This document shows, piece by piece, positions 51,441 through 61,065 of a stretch of DNA of 64,000 nucleotides (within the stretch, counting starts at the first letter, position 1; each line of letters opens with the position of its first letter). This stretch comes from Treponema sp. GTDB taxonomy: Bacteria; Spirochaetota; Spirochaetia; Treponematales; Treponemataceae. The position numbers were made by a program, and so were the translations under genes. The notes under the pieces are model-generated. The model did no database searches and was not told where the DNA came from. It was given only the letters and a program-made list of their open reading frames with translations. Location: the NCBI GenBank assembly GCA_016286535.1, contig JAEESZ010000009.1, forward strand, positions 35,623-99,622, given 5' to 3'.

Positions 51441-51478
51441 AATTTGACACAGCCGCCCTTTTAGTCAGTCAGACTGGG

Positions 51479-53668
51479 TCATAATGCCCCGTTTTTTGCA
51501 AAATTGTAGGCATCCTGTCTGGCAAAAAGTAACAAATTTGAGTCTCTCTGCAAATCTGCAATCTTAAATACCATTTCTCCGCTCTGCATTGTACCGTTAA
51601 TTTCGCCGGGTCCCCTGGTTTTTAAGTCTTCTTCGGCAATAAAAAAGCCGTCCGTGCTCTGCCGCAGGGCCTTCATTCTTTCTATTCCGGTCTGGCTTAT
51701 ATTTTTGCTGTAAATTAAAAAGCAGTAAGACTGGTCACTTCCCCGTCCGACTCTTCCCCTAAGCTGGTGCAGCTGGGCCATTCCAAAATGATCTGCTCCT
51801 TCTATAACCATGCAGCTGGCATTTGGAACATCAAGTCCAACTTCAATTACGGTGGTGGCAACAAGAATCTGGATTTTGTTATCCCTGAAATCGCGAAGAA
51901 TCATGCTCTGGCTGTCTTCATCAATCTTACTGTGAATAAGGGCGCAGCTGTACTGAGGAAAGATTTTTTTTGCAAGAAATTCAAAGGCTTCTTCTGCAGA
52001 CTTTAAGTTTTTTGATGCCTGGGAATCAGAAAAGGAAAGTTCAGAATTAATTGCCGGGTAAACAAAATATGCCTGATGTCCTTTTTCAAGTTCCTTTCTT
52101 ACGGCTTCATAGGCATTAATTTCGTTTCCTTCTTTTACAAGATAGGTTACAACGGGTTTTCTTCCATCCGGAAGAGTTTTGATTGTAGAAACATCAAGGT
52201 CTCCAAAAAGGGTAAGGGCAAGGCTTTGAGGAATTGGCGTTGCACTCATCATCAGTAAATGAGGTTCAAAGGTCAGGGAGAAAGAAGTCTGCCTTCCCTT
52301 TGCTAGAATTGCCTGCCTTTGTAAAACTCCAAAGCGGTGCTGTTCATCAATTACAACCAGCTGTAAATCTTTATAAATTACAGGAGCCGAAAAGAGGGCG
52401 TGAGTTCCAATTACAATGTCTATTTCGCCTTCTTTAAGGGCTTTTAATAAAGCAGACCTTCCAAGAGCTTTTACGTTTCCGCTCAAAAAGGCAATTCTAA
52501 TTCCAAGAAAATCCAAAAGCCTGCTTGCGGTCTGGGCATGCTGCTTTGCAAGAATTTCTGTTGGTGCCATAAAGGCGCACTGGCCCTTCCAGCTGATTAT
52601 TCTAAGGCAGGCAAAAAGCGAGACTAAAGTTTTTCCCGAGCCGACGTCTCCCTGTAAGAGGCGGGCCATAGAAAAAGCTGTTTTTTTGGGAAGGGGGATT
52701 CCCCTTTCTGCCTGATTTAAAAGTCTTGCCTGCTCCTGGTAGCCCCGGTCAATGTCACTGTCAATCTGATAAATTACCTTTTTCTGGTCTTCTGTAAGCT
52801 GGTAGGGAAGCTGCTCCATAAATCTTTTTTGCAATGGAGAAAGAGATTCTGTAAAAGTCTGGTCATCTATAGTAAACTTCTCGTTTTCTGCTTCTTTTTC
52901 TAAAAGAGCTTCTTCGCTTGGAAGGCTGCCTTTTCTTTTTAAGGCTCTTTTTGCAATTATGCTTTGAAAATGAAAAAGTTCTTCGTAAGCAAGGCTGTCT
53001 CTTGCACTTTTTGCTTCCTGTATACTGCCGGGCTTATGAATTTTTAAGAGGGCTTCCTGTTTGGAAAGCAGTTTTCTTTCTTTAATAATTTCTGATGGAA
53101 TTTCGTCCTCTATTCCGTGGGCATACTGCTGCAGGGCCGAAGAAATTGCCTTAGAAATCGTTTTTTGAGTAAGGCCTTCGGTAAGAGGATAAAGGGGAAT
53201 AATTCCCTGATTAAGAGGTTTTACCTTAAGCAGATCTGCCTTTTCTTCTTCGCTAAGTTCCGGCATTTTATTAACTTCAAAATCTGTAGACTGAAGAGTA
53301 TTGTATTTTTCATAAAAGCTTCCGCAAAGGCTTATGTAGCTTCCTGGAATCAGAAGTTTTTCAAGATAGGCTCTGTTAAAACAAATCAGCTGGGCGGTGG
53401 CGCTCTGGTCACTAACTGTGATTTTTAAGGTTTTCATTTTTCCGTAGCCAAACCATTCCTGGCTTATAACCTGGGCTACGGTATTTACTTTTGGAAAAGT
53501 TTTGAACTGGGCTAGAAGAATTTTCTTTGAACGGTCTTCATAGCTTTTTGGATAGTAGAGCAGTAAATCTCCTGCGGTAAAAACATTTACCCTGGCAAGA
53601 GTCTTTGTAAGCTGTGGCCCAATGCCCGTAATTGAACTTACGGGCGCCTTAATATCTTCTACTTTCAT
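51479..53668 (-). CDS. recG: ATP-dependent DNA helicase RecG
   Basis: 729 residues. The N-terminal wedge domain (GIGPQLTKTLARVNVFTAGDLL, then an OB fold) is followed by superfamily 2 helicase motifs: Walker A LLQGDVGSGKTLVSL, MAPTEILAKQHA, VVIDEQHRFG (DEQH), MSATPIPQSLALTLFGDLD, ATTVIEVGLDVPNA and HQLRGRVGRGS. It rescues stalled forks and processes Holliday junctions. The gene starts 6 bases after the YggT gene and is the third gene of dnaE-yggT-recG. Confidence 0.96.
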   Translation of the reverse strand: MKVEDIKAPVSSITGIGPQLTKTLARVNVFTAGDLLLYYPKSYEDRSKKILLAQFKTFPKVNTVAQVISQEWFGYGKMKTLKITVSDQSATAQLICFNRAYLEKLLIPGSYISLCGSFYEKYNTLQSTDFEVNKMPELSEEEKADLLKVKPLNQGIIPLYPLTEGLTQKTISKAISSALQQYAHGIEDEIPSEIIKERKLLSKQEALLKIHKPGSIQEAKSARDSLAYEELFHFQSIIAKRALKRKGSLPSEEALLEKEAENEKFTIDDQTFTESLSPLQKRFMEQLPYQLTEDQKKVIYQIDSDIDRGYQEQARLLNQAERGIPLPKKTAFSMARLLQGDVGSGKTLVSLFACLRIISWKGQCAFMAPTEILAKQHAQTASRLLDFLGIRIAFLSGNVKALGRSALLKALKEGEIDIVIGTHALFSAPVIYKDLQLVVIDEQHRFGVLQRQAILAKGRQTSFSLTFEPHLLMMSATPIPQSLALTLFGDLDVSTIKTLPDGRKPVVTYLVKEGNEINAYEAVRKELEKGHQAYFVYPAINSELSFSDSQASKNLKSAEEAFEFLAKKIFPQYSCALIHSKIDEDSQSMILRDFRDNKIQILVATTVIEVGLDVPNASCMVIEGADHFGMAQLHQLRGRVGRGSDQSYCFLIYSKNISQTGIERMKALRQSTDGFFIAEEDLKTRGPGEINGTMQSGEMVFKIADLQRDSNLLLFARQDAYNFAKNGAL

Positions 53669-53674
53669 TTAAGG

Positions 53675-54274
53675 TCAGAAAGCAATTCTATAGCATAAAG
53701 GAATAAGAAGTCCGTTAAAGAGGATGTTTCCAAGAATAAGGGCGGCTAAAAATACAATCCAGGTTATCAGAAGAGTAGTCTGATAATTTACCGGTCTTCT
53801 TGTAAAGGTTGCTGCTACCTTGTAGGTAAACTTATTAAGTATGACATCTACATTATTCCAGCCAGAATCAAAACTTGTCTGGCCGTGGTTTGCAATAAGG
53901 GCAATCCATCTTATTAAAGTAAGAAGAAAGAGGATGGAAAGGAGAGTATTACAGATGCTCCAGACCATTCCTATAATTGTGGCAATAATTCCGCCAAAGT
54001 AGATTCTTCCTGTTCTGTTTATTCCAGACAGAATTGAAGAAAGAAGGGTAAGAAGACCAATGGAAATAATAGGAGAAAAATCTATGTTTCCAATGTGCAT
54101 AAAGGACATGCGGCTAAAAAGTCCAAGGTATGGATCGCAGATGGAAGAAATAAATCTTCCGAATCTTGTAAATTTAAGTCCCGGAATCCAGGACATAATG
54201 ATATCAATAAAGCAGAAAATTGTATAAAGAGTAATTGCTGCCGAAAGAATTGAAAGAATGCGATTAATAATCAT
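53675..54274 (-). CDS. YggT family membrane protein, two-domain
   Basis: 199 residues with about five to six hydrophobic helices. The YggT signature appears in the first half (LYTIFCFIDIIMSWIPGLKF, SSICDPYLGLFSRM) and a second, more diverged copy occupies the C-terminal half (LLSILFLLTLIRWIALIAN ... WNNVDVILNKFTYKVAATF). Inner membrane; in other bacteria YggT proteins are linked to osmotic tolerance or cell-division factor localisation. It sits 27 bases after dnaE and 6 before recG, so it is in their operon. Confidence 0.8.
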   Translation of the reverse strand: MIINRILSILSAAITLYTIFCFIDIIMSWIPGLKFTRFGRFISSICDPYLGLFSRMSFMHIGNIDFSPIISIGLLTLLSSILSGINRTGRIYFGGIIATIIGMVWSICNTLLSILFLLTLIRWIALIANHGQTSFDSGWNNVDVILNKFTYKVAATFTRRPVNYQTTLLITWIVFLAALILGNILFNGLLIPLCYRIAF

Positions 54275-54301
54275 TCAGGTAAACCTCCATAAGTAAGGAA
54301 T

Positions 54302-57300
54302 CTATTCTGTCCAGACCTGTTTTACGTAATCTACATTTTCCAGCTGAGAAATAACTTCTGGACCTGCAGAAATACTAAACTGATTGTTAGCCTTTATAAC
54401 GTAAGGACTGTTTCCTATTCCTATATGAAAATATACTGAACAATTACCCCGATTATCAATTAAAAAATCAAGTAATTTTGCTAAATCTTTTTCGCTGTTA
54501 AAAGTTGGCTCCAGCATCAGGTGTACCGACTGTGCCGAACGGTTTTCCAGCTGCTTTGCATCTTCTACAGAATCTACAATAAAGGATGGAACTTCCCTTG
54601 AACCGTCAACTTTTCCTTTTAATGCGTAAATTCCCCCCGCACTTATCTGAGGCTTTAACTGGGCCCAGGTTTTTGGGAAGAAGGTCAGTTCAATAATGCC
54701 GTCCATATCGCTTAATTTGGCAAAGGCCATTTTGTCACCTTTTTTGGTGTTTATTTCCCTTAAATCATTAACAACTCCAAGGGCAATGTACTGCTTGCCG
54801 GCATCACGCAGCTGGTAAGGCTTTGCGCCGCTTGCAATCATATTGTCTTTTACGGCCTTTTCTTCGGCGGCAATTCTCTGCATGGTAGAGGATTTAAGCG
54901 TAACGGAATGTTCAATTGCCTTGCGGTAATCATCAAGAGGGTGTCCGCTTACAAAAATACCGATGCATTCCTTTTCCATGTTGAGTTTTTCCATGGTAGG
55001 AAGATCATCAATCTCTTTCATCTGATATTCTGTTACATTTTTTTCTTCTTCTGCAAGGTCGCCGAATAAATCTCCCTGCCCAATCAGCTTGTCCTTAATT
55101 TCATTGGTAGCGTAATCTACGGCCGACTCCAGGTTTGCCAGCAGGGTTGGACGGTTGTAAACTTTTTTTGCAACAGGGTCTACAATTTTATCAAAACCGC
55201 CGGTTTTAATTAAAACTTCAACGGCTTTTTTGTTTATCATAACCTTTGAAGTTCCGTCTTCGTCTTTTTCTATTCTTCCAAAGCAGCGGCGAATAAAGTC
55301 CATAAAGGATTTGTAAGGACCGTTTTCTTCTCTTTCTTCTACAATCGATCTTGCGGCCCCTTCACCCATGCCTTTTATTCCCTTAAGACCAAATACAATT
55401 CTTCCGTCTACAACATCGAATATGATATCTGAACGGTTTACATCCGGAGGATCTACAGGAATTCCCATGGAACGGGCTTCTTCAATATAACCTGGAAGAC
55501 CGTCGGTAGAGGTAATTTCGTTTGTAAGGTTGGCAGCCATAAATTCTGCCGGATAATGGGCTTTGAGCCAGCCTGTGCGGTAGGCAAGAACCGAATAAGC
55601 AGCCGCGTGAGACTTGTTGAAACCATATCCCGCAAAAGGAACCATGATATCAAAAATCTCTTCGGCATGTTTTTCTGTATGACCGTTTTTAAGAGCTCCT
55701 TCTACGAAGTCTTTTTTCTTGCCCATCAGAACTTCAGGCTTTTTCTTTCCCATGGCACGGCGAAGCATATCGGCACCACCAAGAGAGAAGCCCGCAATAA
55801 TCTGGGCAACCTTCATAATCTGTTCCTGGTAAACCATTACACCGTAAGTTTCTTTAAGAAGCCCTTCCAGCGAAGGGTCTGGGTAGTGGACGGTTTCTGG
55901 GTGCCACTTTCCTTCAATGTACTGAGGAATACAATCCATTGGACCCGGGCGGTAAAGGGCGTTTAAGGCAACCAGGTCTTCAATTTTTTCAGGCTGGAAT
56001 TCGCGTAAGATTTTCTGCATACCCGGAGATTCAAACTGGAATACGGCAACCGAGTCTCCACGTTTAAAAAGATCAAAAGTTTCTTTATCAGTTTCGCTTA
56101 CATTTGCCGTAACGAATTCCGGAGTTCCAGGAGCCCTGTGTTTATTTATGATTGCTTCTGCATAGCGGATAAGCGAAAGGGTCTTAAGTCCCAGGTAGTC
56201 GAACTTTACAAGTCCGCATGGTTCAATAATATCCATGGTGTACTGAACGCCGACTTCACCGGTTTTTGGATCTTTAAAGACCGGAGCCCAGTTTGGAAGA
56301 GGCGTAAGACCAATTACCATACCGGAGGCATGAAGACCTGTGTTTCGCTTTACACCTTCAAGGCGGAAGGCAAGGTCAAAAAGTTCCTGGTAGCGGGGGT
56401 CATCCTTGTAAGGAATAAGCTGTCCGCCGTCAGGCATTTTTTCTGTAGGTTCAGAAAAGGCATCCTTAAGTTTTGCCTTTGGACTTTCCGGAATGCATTT
56501 TTTAAGCATGTTTACTTCGGCAAGAGGAATGCCCAGAATACGTCCAACATCGGCAATACAGTTCTTTGGTTTAAGGGTACCAAAGGTTACAATGTGTCCT
56601 ACGTTGGCGTCGCCGTACAAATCGCGGGTATGCTGGATAATCTCCTGGCGATAGTCGAAGTCCATATCAACGTCAAAATCCGGCATGGATACACGTTCAG
56701 GGTTTAAGAATCGCTCAAAAATCAAACCATATCTGAATGGGTCAATATCGGTGATGGTCATGGCATAAGCTACAAGAGAACCAGCTCCCGAACCTCGTCC
56801 AGGTCCAATTGGAATGTAATGCTTAGGACATTTATGTACATCGTCGTAAAGCGATTTTGACCAGTTGATGAATTCCCATACGATTAAGAAGTAGCCCGAG
56901 AATCCCATACTAAAGATTGTGTTCATTTCGTAGTCGGCACGTTCGCGGATTTCCGGAGTAATTTCCTTGTAGCGTTTTTTTAATCCTTCTTCTACAAGAT
57001 ATTTTACATAGTCGTTCTGGTCGCTCTGATAGTCATCCCCGTGGGTGCGGAATTTTGCAGGAAGTTCAAAGCGGGGCAAACATTCCTTAAGTTCCGGTGT
57101 TGAATACTGTTTAATGGTAAGATTACACATATTGGCAATCTTGATTGTGTTGTCGTAGGCTTCCGGACACTGAGGGAAGAGCTGACGCATTTCTTCTTCA
57201 GTTTTGAAGTACCAGGAGTCCAGATCCATATCTCCGCCCATTTTTGCATGCTTTTCGTGCAGCTGATTTTTAAATCCGATACAGCGCAGGGCATCCTGGG

Positions 57301-58033
57301 CAACGGCATCTTCTCTTTCTACATAGTGAATATCATTTGTAACTACAAGAGGAATATCCAGTTTGTGGGCCAGGGCAATCAGCTTTTCTGCAACAATTTT
57401 CTGGTCTGGAATGCCGTGGTCCTGAAGTTCTATGTAATAATGGTCAGGGCCAAAAAGATTTTTATATTTTAAGGCTAGTTCTTCGGCTTCCTTGTCCATG
57501 CCGGCAAGCAGCATTTGAGGAAGTTCTCCCTGAATACAGGCAGAACAGCAGATGATTCCTTCGTGGTACTGTTCAAGAAGTTCAAAATCTATACGGGGCT
57601 TTCCGTAATAAAGGGCGTTTTCGTCGCAGAAGGCACGGCTGGAAAGCCAGCACATATTTTCGTAGCCCTTCTGGTTTTCGCAAAGGAGAATTAAATGGAA
57701 GTAGTGGGCATGGCGGTCCCCTTCTTCTCCCTTGTGGCTGTAGGGAACATCATTGTGTTCGTAGTGACTGCCGTAAGCAACGTAAAATTCTTCTCCAACA
57801 ATAGGATTAATTCCGTTTACATGACAAAGCTTTTCAAAGTTGAGGGCACCGAACATGTTTCCGTGGTCGGTTAGGGCAAGGGCAGGCATGTTTAATGCTT
57901 TTGCTTTTGCAACAAGTTTATCCAGCGTTGCACAGGAGTCTAGAAGAGAATAGTCTGAGTGGACGTGTAAATGTACAAAGTTGGAAGGGGGAGTTCCTTC
58001 CGGAGCCGGATCAAATACGTGATAATCTGCCAT
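54302..58033 (-). CDS. dnaE: DNA polymerase III alpha subunit
   Basis: 1243 residues. PHP domain first (FVHLHVHSDYSLLDSCATLDKL), then the C-family polymerase palm with the catalytic aspartates in MPDFDVDMDFDYR, the finger and tau-binding parts (GYGFNKSHAAAYSVLAYRTG), helix-hairpin-helix region and a C-terminal OB fold (MAFAKLSDMDGIIELTFF). No 3'-5' exonuclease domain, so DnaE not PolC. GGCAGG lies about 11 bases before the start. It is the chromosomal replicase and heads the dnaE-yggT-recG operon. Confidence 0.97.
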   Translation of the reverse strand: MADYHVFDPAPEGTPPSNFVHLHVHSDYSLLDSCATLDKLVAKAKALNMPALALTDHGNMFGALNFEKLCHVNGINPIVGEEFYVAYGSHYEHNDVPYSHKGEEGDRHAHYFHLILLCENQKGYENMCWLSSRAFCDENALYYGKPRIDFELLEQYHEGIICCSACIQGELPQMLLAGMDKEAEELALKYKNLFGPDHYYIELQDHGIPDQKIVAEKLIALAHKLDIPLVVTNDIHYVEREDAVAQDALRCIGFKNQLHEKHAKMGGDMDLDSWYFKTEEEMRQLFPQCPEAYDNTIKIANMCNLTIKQYSTPELKECLPRFELPAKFRTHGDDYQSDQNDYVKYLVEEGLKKRYKEITPEIRERADYEMNTIFSMGFSGYFLIVWEFINWSKSLYDDVHKCPKHYIPIGPGRGSGAGSLVAYAMTITDIDPFRYGLIFERFLNPERVSMPDFDVDMDFDYRQEIIQHTRDLYGDANVGHIVTFGTLKPKNCIADVGRILGIPLAEVNMLKKCIPESPKAKLKDAFSEPTEKMPDGGQLIPYKDDPRYQELFDLAFRLEGVKRNTGLHASGMVIGLTPLPNWAPVFKDPKTGEVGVQYTMDIIEPCGLVKFDYLGLKTLSLIRYAEAIINKHRAPGTPEFVTANVSETDKETFDLFKRGDSVAVFQFESPGMQKILREFQPEKIEDLVALNALYRPGPMDCIPQYIEGKWHPETVHYPDPSLEGLLKETYGVMVYQEQIMKVAQIIAGFSLGGADMLRRAMGKKKPEVLMGKKKDFVEGALKNGHTEKHAEEIFDIMVPFAGYGFNKSHAAAYSVLAYRTGWLKAHYPAEFMAANLTNEITSTDGLPGYIEEARSMGIPVDPPDVNRSDIIFDVVDGRIVFGLKGIKGMGEGAARSIVEEREENGPYKSFMDFIRRCFGRIEKDEDGTSKVMINKKAVEVLIKTGGFDKIVDPVAKKVYNRPTLLANLESAVDYATNEIKDKLIGQGDLFGDLAEEEKNVTEYQMKEIDDLPTMEKLNMEKECIGIFVSGHPLDDYRKAIEHSVTLKSSTMQRIAAEEKAVKDNMIASGAKPYQLRDAGKQYIALGVVNDLREINTKKGDKMAFAKLSDMDGIIELTFFPKTWAQLKPQISAGGIYALKGKVDGSREVPSFIVDSVEDAKQLENRSAQSVHLMLEPTFNSEKDLAKLLDFLIDNRGNCSVYFHIGIGNSPYVIKANNQFSISAGPEVISQLENVDYVKQVWTE

Positions 58034-58151
58034 TTTTTTTACCTGCCTTTTTATCAGATTTTAGCATAAAAAAGGACAAATAGAAACAAGGATTTGACTG
58101 CCCGGCGGCCTGAAAGATATTTTTTCCTGGAATGGGGAACTTTTATCTGCA

Positions 58152-58180
58152 TTGTATAAAAAGTGATTTCTTACTATAAT
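58152..58180 (+). promoter_or_regulatory. gltX promoter
   Basis: TTGTAT (58152-58157), 17-base spacer, TATAAT (58175-58180). Leader of about 40 bases with AGAGG before ATG 58228. Confidence 0.75.
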
Positions 58181-58227
58181 ATCAATTCACTAATTTTCAA
58201 ATAATTTAATTATATAGAGGTTTTTAT

Positions 58228-59805
58228 ATGGCAGACAAAGAGGTACGTGTACGTTATGCTCCATCTCCAACTGGAATGCAGCACATTGGTGGAGTGCGCA
58301 CTGCACTTTTTAATTATCTTTTTGCACGTTCACAAAACGGAAAATTTATTCTGCGTCTTGAAGATACAGACCGCACCCGTTATGACGAAAAATACGTTCA
58401 GAATCTTTACGATACAATGGCATGGCTTGGAATTGACTGGGACGAAGGCGGTTCAAAGGGCGGTGAATACGGTCCTTATGTTCAGAGCGAACGCTTTGAG
58501 CTCTACAAAAAATATGCTTATGAACTCGTAGAAAAGGGAGAAGCTTACTACTGCTTCTGTGATGCAGAACGTCTCGACCGAATCCGCAAAATTCAGACAG
58601 AAAACAAAATGGCTCCTGGTTACGACCGCAACTGCCGCCACCTTACTCCGGAAGAAGTAAAGGCAAATCTTGACGCAGGTAAACCATATGTAATTCGTCT
58701 TAAGGTTCCAATGGAAGGAGAAACTAAGTTCTCTGACCATCTTCTTGGCGATATCGTATGGAAGAATGAAGATATTTCTCCGGACCCTGTTTTGCTTAAG
58801 TCTGACGGCTTCCCAACTTATCACCTTGCAAACATTGTTGATGACCACTTTATGAAAATCAGCCATGTAATGCGCGCTCAGGAATGGATTCCTTCTACAC
58901 CTTTGCACGTTCAGATGTACCGTGCTTTCGGCTGGGAACATCCTGAATTCTGCCACCTTCCAATGGTAAACGGTTCAGACGGAAAGAAGCTTTCTAAGCG
59001 CCACGGTTCAACATCTTTGAATGAATTCCGTGCCCGCGGTTACCTTCCACAGGCAATCGTAAATTATGTTGCAATGCTTGGCTGTTCTTACGAAGAAGGA
59101 AAAGAATTCTATACTCTCGAAGAACTTGCAAAAGCCTTTAAGCTTGAACATTTGAACAAGGCTCCTGCAGTATTTGACTACAAGAAGCTTGAATATTTCA
59201 ATGCTAACTATATCCGCCAGCTTAGCACAGAGGAACTTTATAAGTGGACACTTCCATTTATTACAGGAACAGGAGATGCAACTCTTGAAATCAATCCTGA
59301 AAATCCACAGCCAAAACCAAATGTTGGTCCTGAATTCTCTGGCGTTGCCCTTGGCGAAGACGGCGAACCATACTGCGTAGATAAATCTATGAATATGAGC
59401 AGCGCTGATGTTAAAAAGACTTTAATGGGCCTTATGCCTCTTATTCAGGAACGCCTTAAGTTCTTAACAGAAGCTGCAGAAATGGTTCACTTTATGTTTA
59501 CAGAACCTGCAGTTCCTCCTGTAGAGCAGCTTGTTCCAAAGAAGATTGATGCTGCAAAAACTAAGGAAGTTCTTGAAGCTGCTAAAGACTTTGTTCACCA
59601 GTGCTTTAGTCTGGACCACGAAGGTGCAGAAGCTCTTGCTAAGTCTAAGGCAGAGGCTCTTGGAATTAAACTCGGTGATTTTATGATGCCAATTCGTATG
59701 GCAGTAACTGGAAGCCGTGTTTCTCCTCCACTTATTGGTTCTATTTTAGTTCTTGGCGAAGAAAAATCTCTGGCAAGAATTGAAAAAGCAATAGCAACTT
59801 TGTAA
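58228..59805 (+). CDS. gltX: Glutamyl-tRNA synthetase
   Basis: 525 residues. The HIGH-type motif is PSPTGMQHIGGVRTALFNYL, and the KMSKS-type motif KLSKRHG. A class I synthetase that charges tRNA-Glu; the discriminating or non-discriminating nature cannot be read by eye. An insertion of about 35 residues (ENPQPKPNVGPEFSGVALGE) in the C-terminal anticodon-binding half is not usual in enterobacterial enzymes. Own promoter and a hairpin terminator flank it. Confidence 0.96.
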   Translation: MADKEVRVRYAPSPTGMQHIGGVRTALFNYLFARSQNGKFILRLEDTDRTRYDEKYVQNLYDTMAWLGIDWDEGGSKGGEYGPYVQSERFELYKKYAYELVEKGEAYYCFCDAERLDRIRKIQTENKMAPGYDRNCRHLTPEEVKANLDAGKPYVIRLKVPMEGETKFSDHLLGDIVWKNEDISPDPVLLKSDGFPTYHLANIVDDHFMKISHVMRAQEWIPSTPLHVQMYRAFGWEHPEFCHLPMVNGSDGKKLSKRHGSTSLNEFRARGYLPQAIVNYVAMLGCSYEEGKEFYTLEELAKAFKLEHLNKAPAVFDYKKLEYFNANYIRQLSTEELYKWTLPFITGTGDATLEINPENPQPKPNVGPEFSGVALGEDGEPYCVDKSMNMSSADVKKTLMGLMPLIQERLKFLTEAAEMVHFMFTEPAVPPVEQLVPKKIDAAKTKEVLEAAKDFVHQCFSLDHEGAEALAKSKAEALGIKLGDFMMPIRMAVTGSRVSPPLIGSILVLGEEKSLARIEKAIATL

Positions 59806-59813
59806 TATACAGG

Positions 59814-59845
59814 CCCGCGTCAAACTCTGGCGCGGGTATTTTTAT
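59814..59845 (+). terminator. Intrinsic terminator after gltX
   Basis: Stem CCCGCG (59814-59819) with CGCGGG (59831-59836), 11-base loop, then TATTTTTAT. It lies only 12 bases before the next ATG, so the HAD gene either depends on read-through or has its promoter within the hairpin. Confidence 0.85.
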
Positions 59846-59847
59846 AT

Positions 59848-60615
59848 ATGGAAAAATTATCACTTATTTTATCAGATTTAGACGGGACTCTTTTTCATAA
59901 CGATAAATCCATTTCTGACTATACAAAACAGGTTATTGTGAAGGCTCAGAAGGCTGGACTTCTCTTTGGTATTAGTACTGCAAGAGCAAAAGTTAATGCC
60001 CTTAATTTTTTGCAGGGAATTAAGCCTGATTTTCTTATCTCAAATGGTGGTGGCCTTGTAACTTGTGGTGAGAAAATAATTTATTCCTGCGAATTTTCAG
60101 TTACTGAGGCCAGAAAGCTTATAAAGGCTGCCTTTGATGTACTTGGACAGGATGCTGTAATTTCTCTGGATAATGACAGGGGTTTGTATTCTAATTCGCG
60201 TGAAGAACTGGGGGATAAGTTCTGGACCTTTAATGATTTTTCTGATTTTCAGGAGCCGGTTATGAAGATGTGCCTTAAAACTCTTGATAAAGATAAAGTA
60301 GAAAAAATAGCTTCCTGTATAGGTCTGGAACAGGTTGAATATCTGCCTTTTTCTGATATTCCCTGGTACAAATTGAGTAAAAAAGAGGCAAGTAAAGAAA
60401 GGGCAATTAAAGCTTTGTGTGAATATAGCGGAATTTCCAGTAAAGAAATTGCCGCTTTTGGTGATGATTTTAATGATATTGGAATGCTGAAGTTTTGTGG
60501 AAGGGGGATTGCCATGAAAAACGCAATTGACGAAGTAAAGCTGATTGCAGATGAAATCTGCCTGTCTAATGAAGATGACGGGGTAGCAAAATGGATTGAG
60601 GAAGTCTTATGGTAA
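59848..60615 (+). CDS. HAD-IIB (Cof-type) sugar or nucleotide phosphatase
   Basis: 255 residues. Motif I SDLDGTLFHNDKSIS (Asp10, Asp12), motif II ISTARAK, and the motif III/IV end AAFGDDFNDIGML, with a C2-type cap between. These cytoplasmic phosphatases act on phosphosugars, flavin mononucleotide or similar. The start at 59848 is directly after the gltX terminator with no Shine-Dalgarno. Its end overlaps the next gene by 7 bases, making a phosphatase pair. Confidence 0.87.
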   Translation: MEKLSLILSDLDGTLFHNDKSISDYTKQVIVKAQKAGLLFGISTARAKVNALNFLQGIKPDFLISNGGGLVTCGEKIIYSCEFSVTEARKLIKAAFDVLGQDAVISLDNDRGLYSNSREELGDKFWTFNDFSDFQEPVMKMCLKTLDKDKVEKIASCIGLEQVEYLPFSDIPWYKLSKKEASKERAIKALCEYSGISSKEIAAFGDDFNDIGMLKFCGRGIAMKNAIDEVKLIADEICLSNEDDGVAKWIEEVLW

Positions 60616-61055
60616 AGATTCTTTTTGTTTGTCACGGAAATATATGCCGTTCTCCAATGGCGGAATTTGTTATGAAGGAACTGGTGCGTCGTGCCGGTCG
60701 CCAAGGGGACTTTTTAATTGAATCTGCCGCAACCAGCCGTGAAGAAATTGGTAACGATATTCATTATGGAACCCGTACAAAACTTCGCGAGATGGGGATT
60801 CCCTTTTGCCGCCGGGCTGCCCGTCAGATTCGTCCTGATGACTACGACCGTTACGATTATCTTATTGCAATGGATGATGAAAATATTTACTATATGAATC
60901 GGGTGTGGGGACCGGATCCAAAGCATAAAATAAAAATGCTTCTTTCCTTTGCCGGAAAAGACCGTGATATTGCTGATCCCTGGTATACCGGAAACTTTGA
61001 TCAGACTTATGATGATATTCTGGAAGGCTGTACGGCCTTTTTAGAAAAACTATAG
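60609..61055 (+). CDS. Low-molecular-weight protein-tyrosine phosphatase
   Basis: 148 residues, complete. Phosphate loop FVCHGNICRSP with nucleophile Cys8 and Arg14; general acid Asp in DPWYTGNF near residue 119. It dephosphorylates phosphotyrosine or arginine-type protein residues. Overlaps the HAD gene by 7 bases and lies 10 bases before the DUF1295 gene. No kinase partner nearby. Confidence 0.93.
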   Translation: MVKILFVCHGNICRSPMAEFVMKELVRRAGRQGDFLIESAATSREEIGNDIHYGTRTKLREMGIPFCRRAARQIRPDDYDRYDYLIAMDDENIYYMNRVWGPDPKHKIKMLLSFAGKDRDIADPWYTGNFDQTYDDILEGCTAFLEKL

Positions 61056-61065
61056 GAGCCTTTAA

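Noticed and set aside
56138..56707. 189-codon open frame opposite dnaE
   Set aside because: Antisense to conserved polymerase motifs; no family resemblance; explained by codon bias of dnaE.
58453..58956. 167-codon open frame opposite gltX
   Set aside because: Antisense shadow of the synthetase coding region with no start signal.
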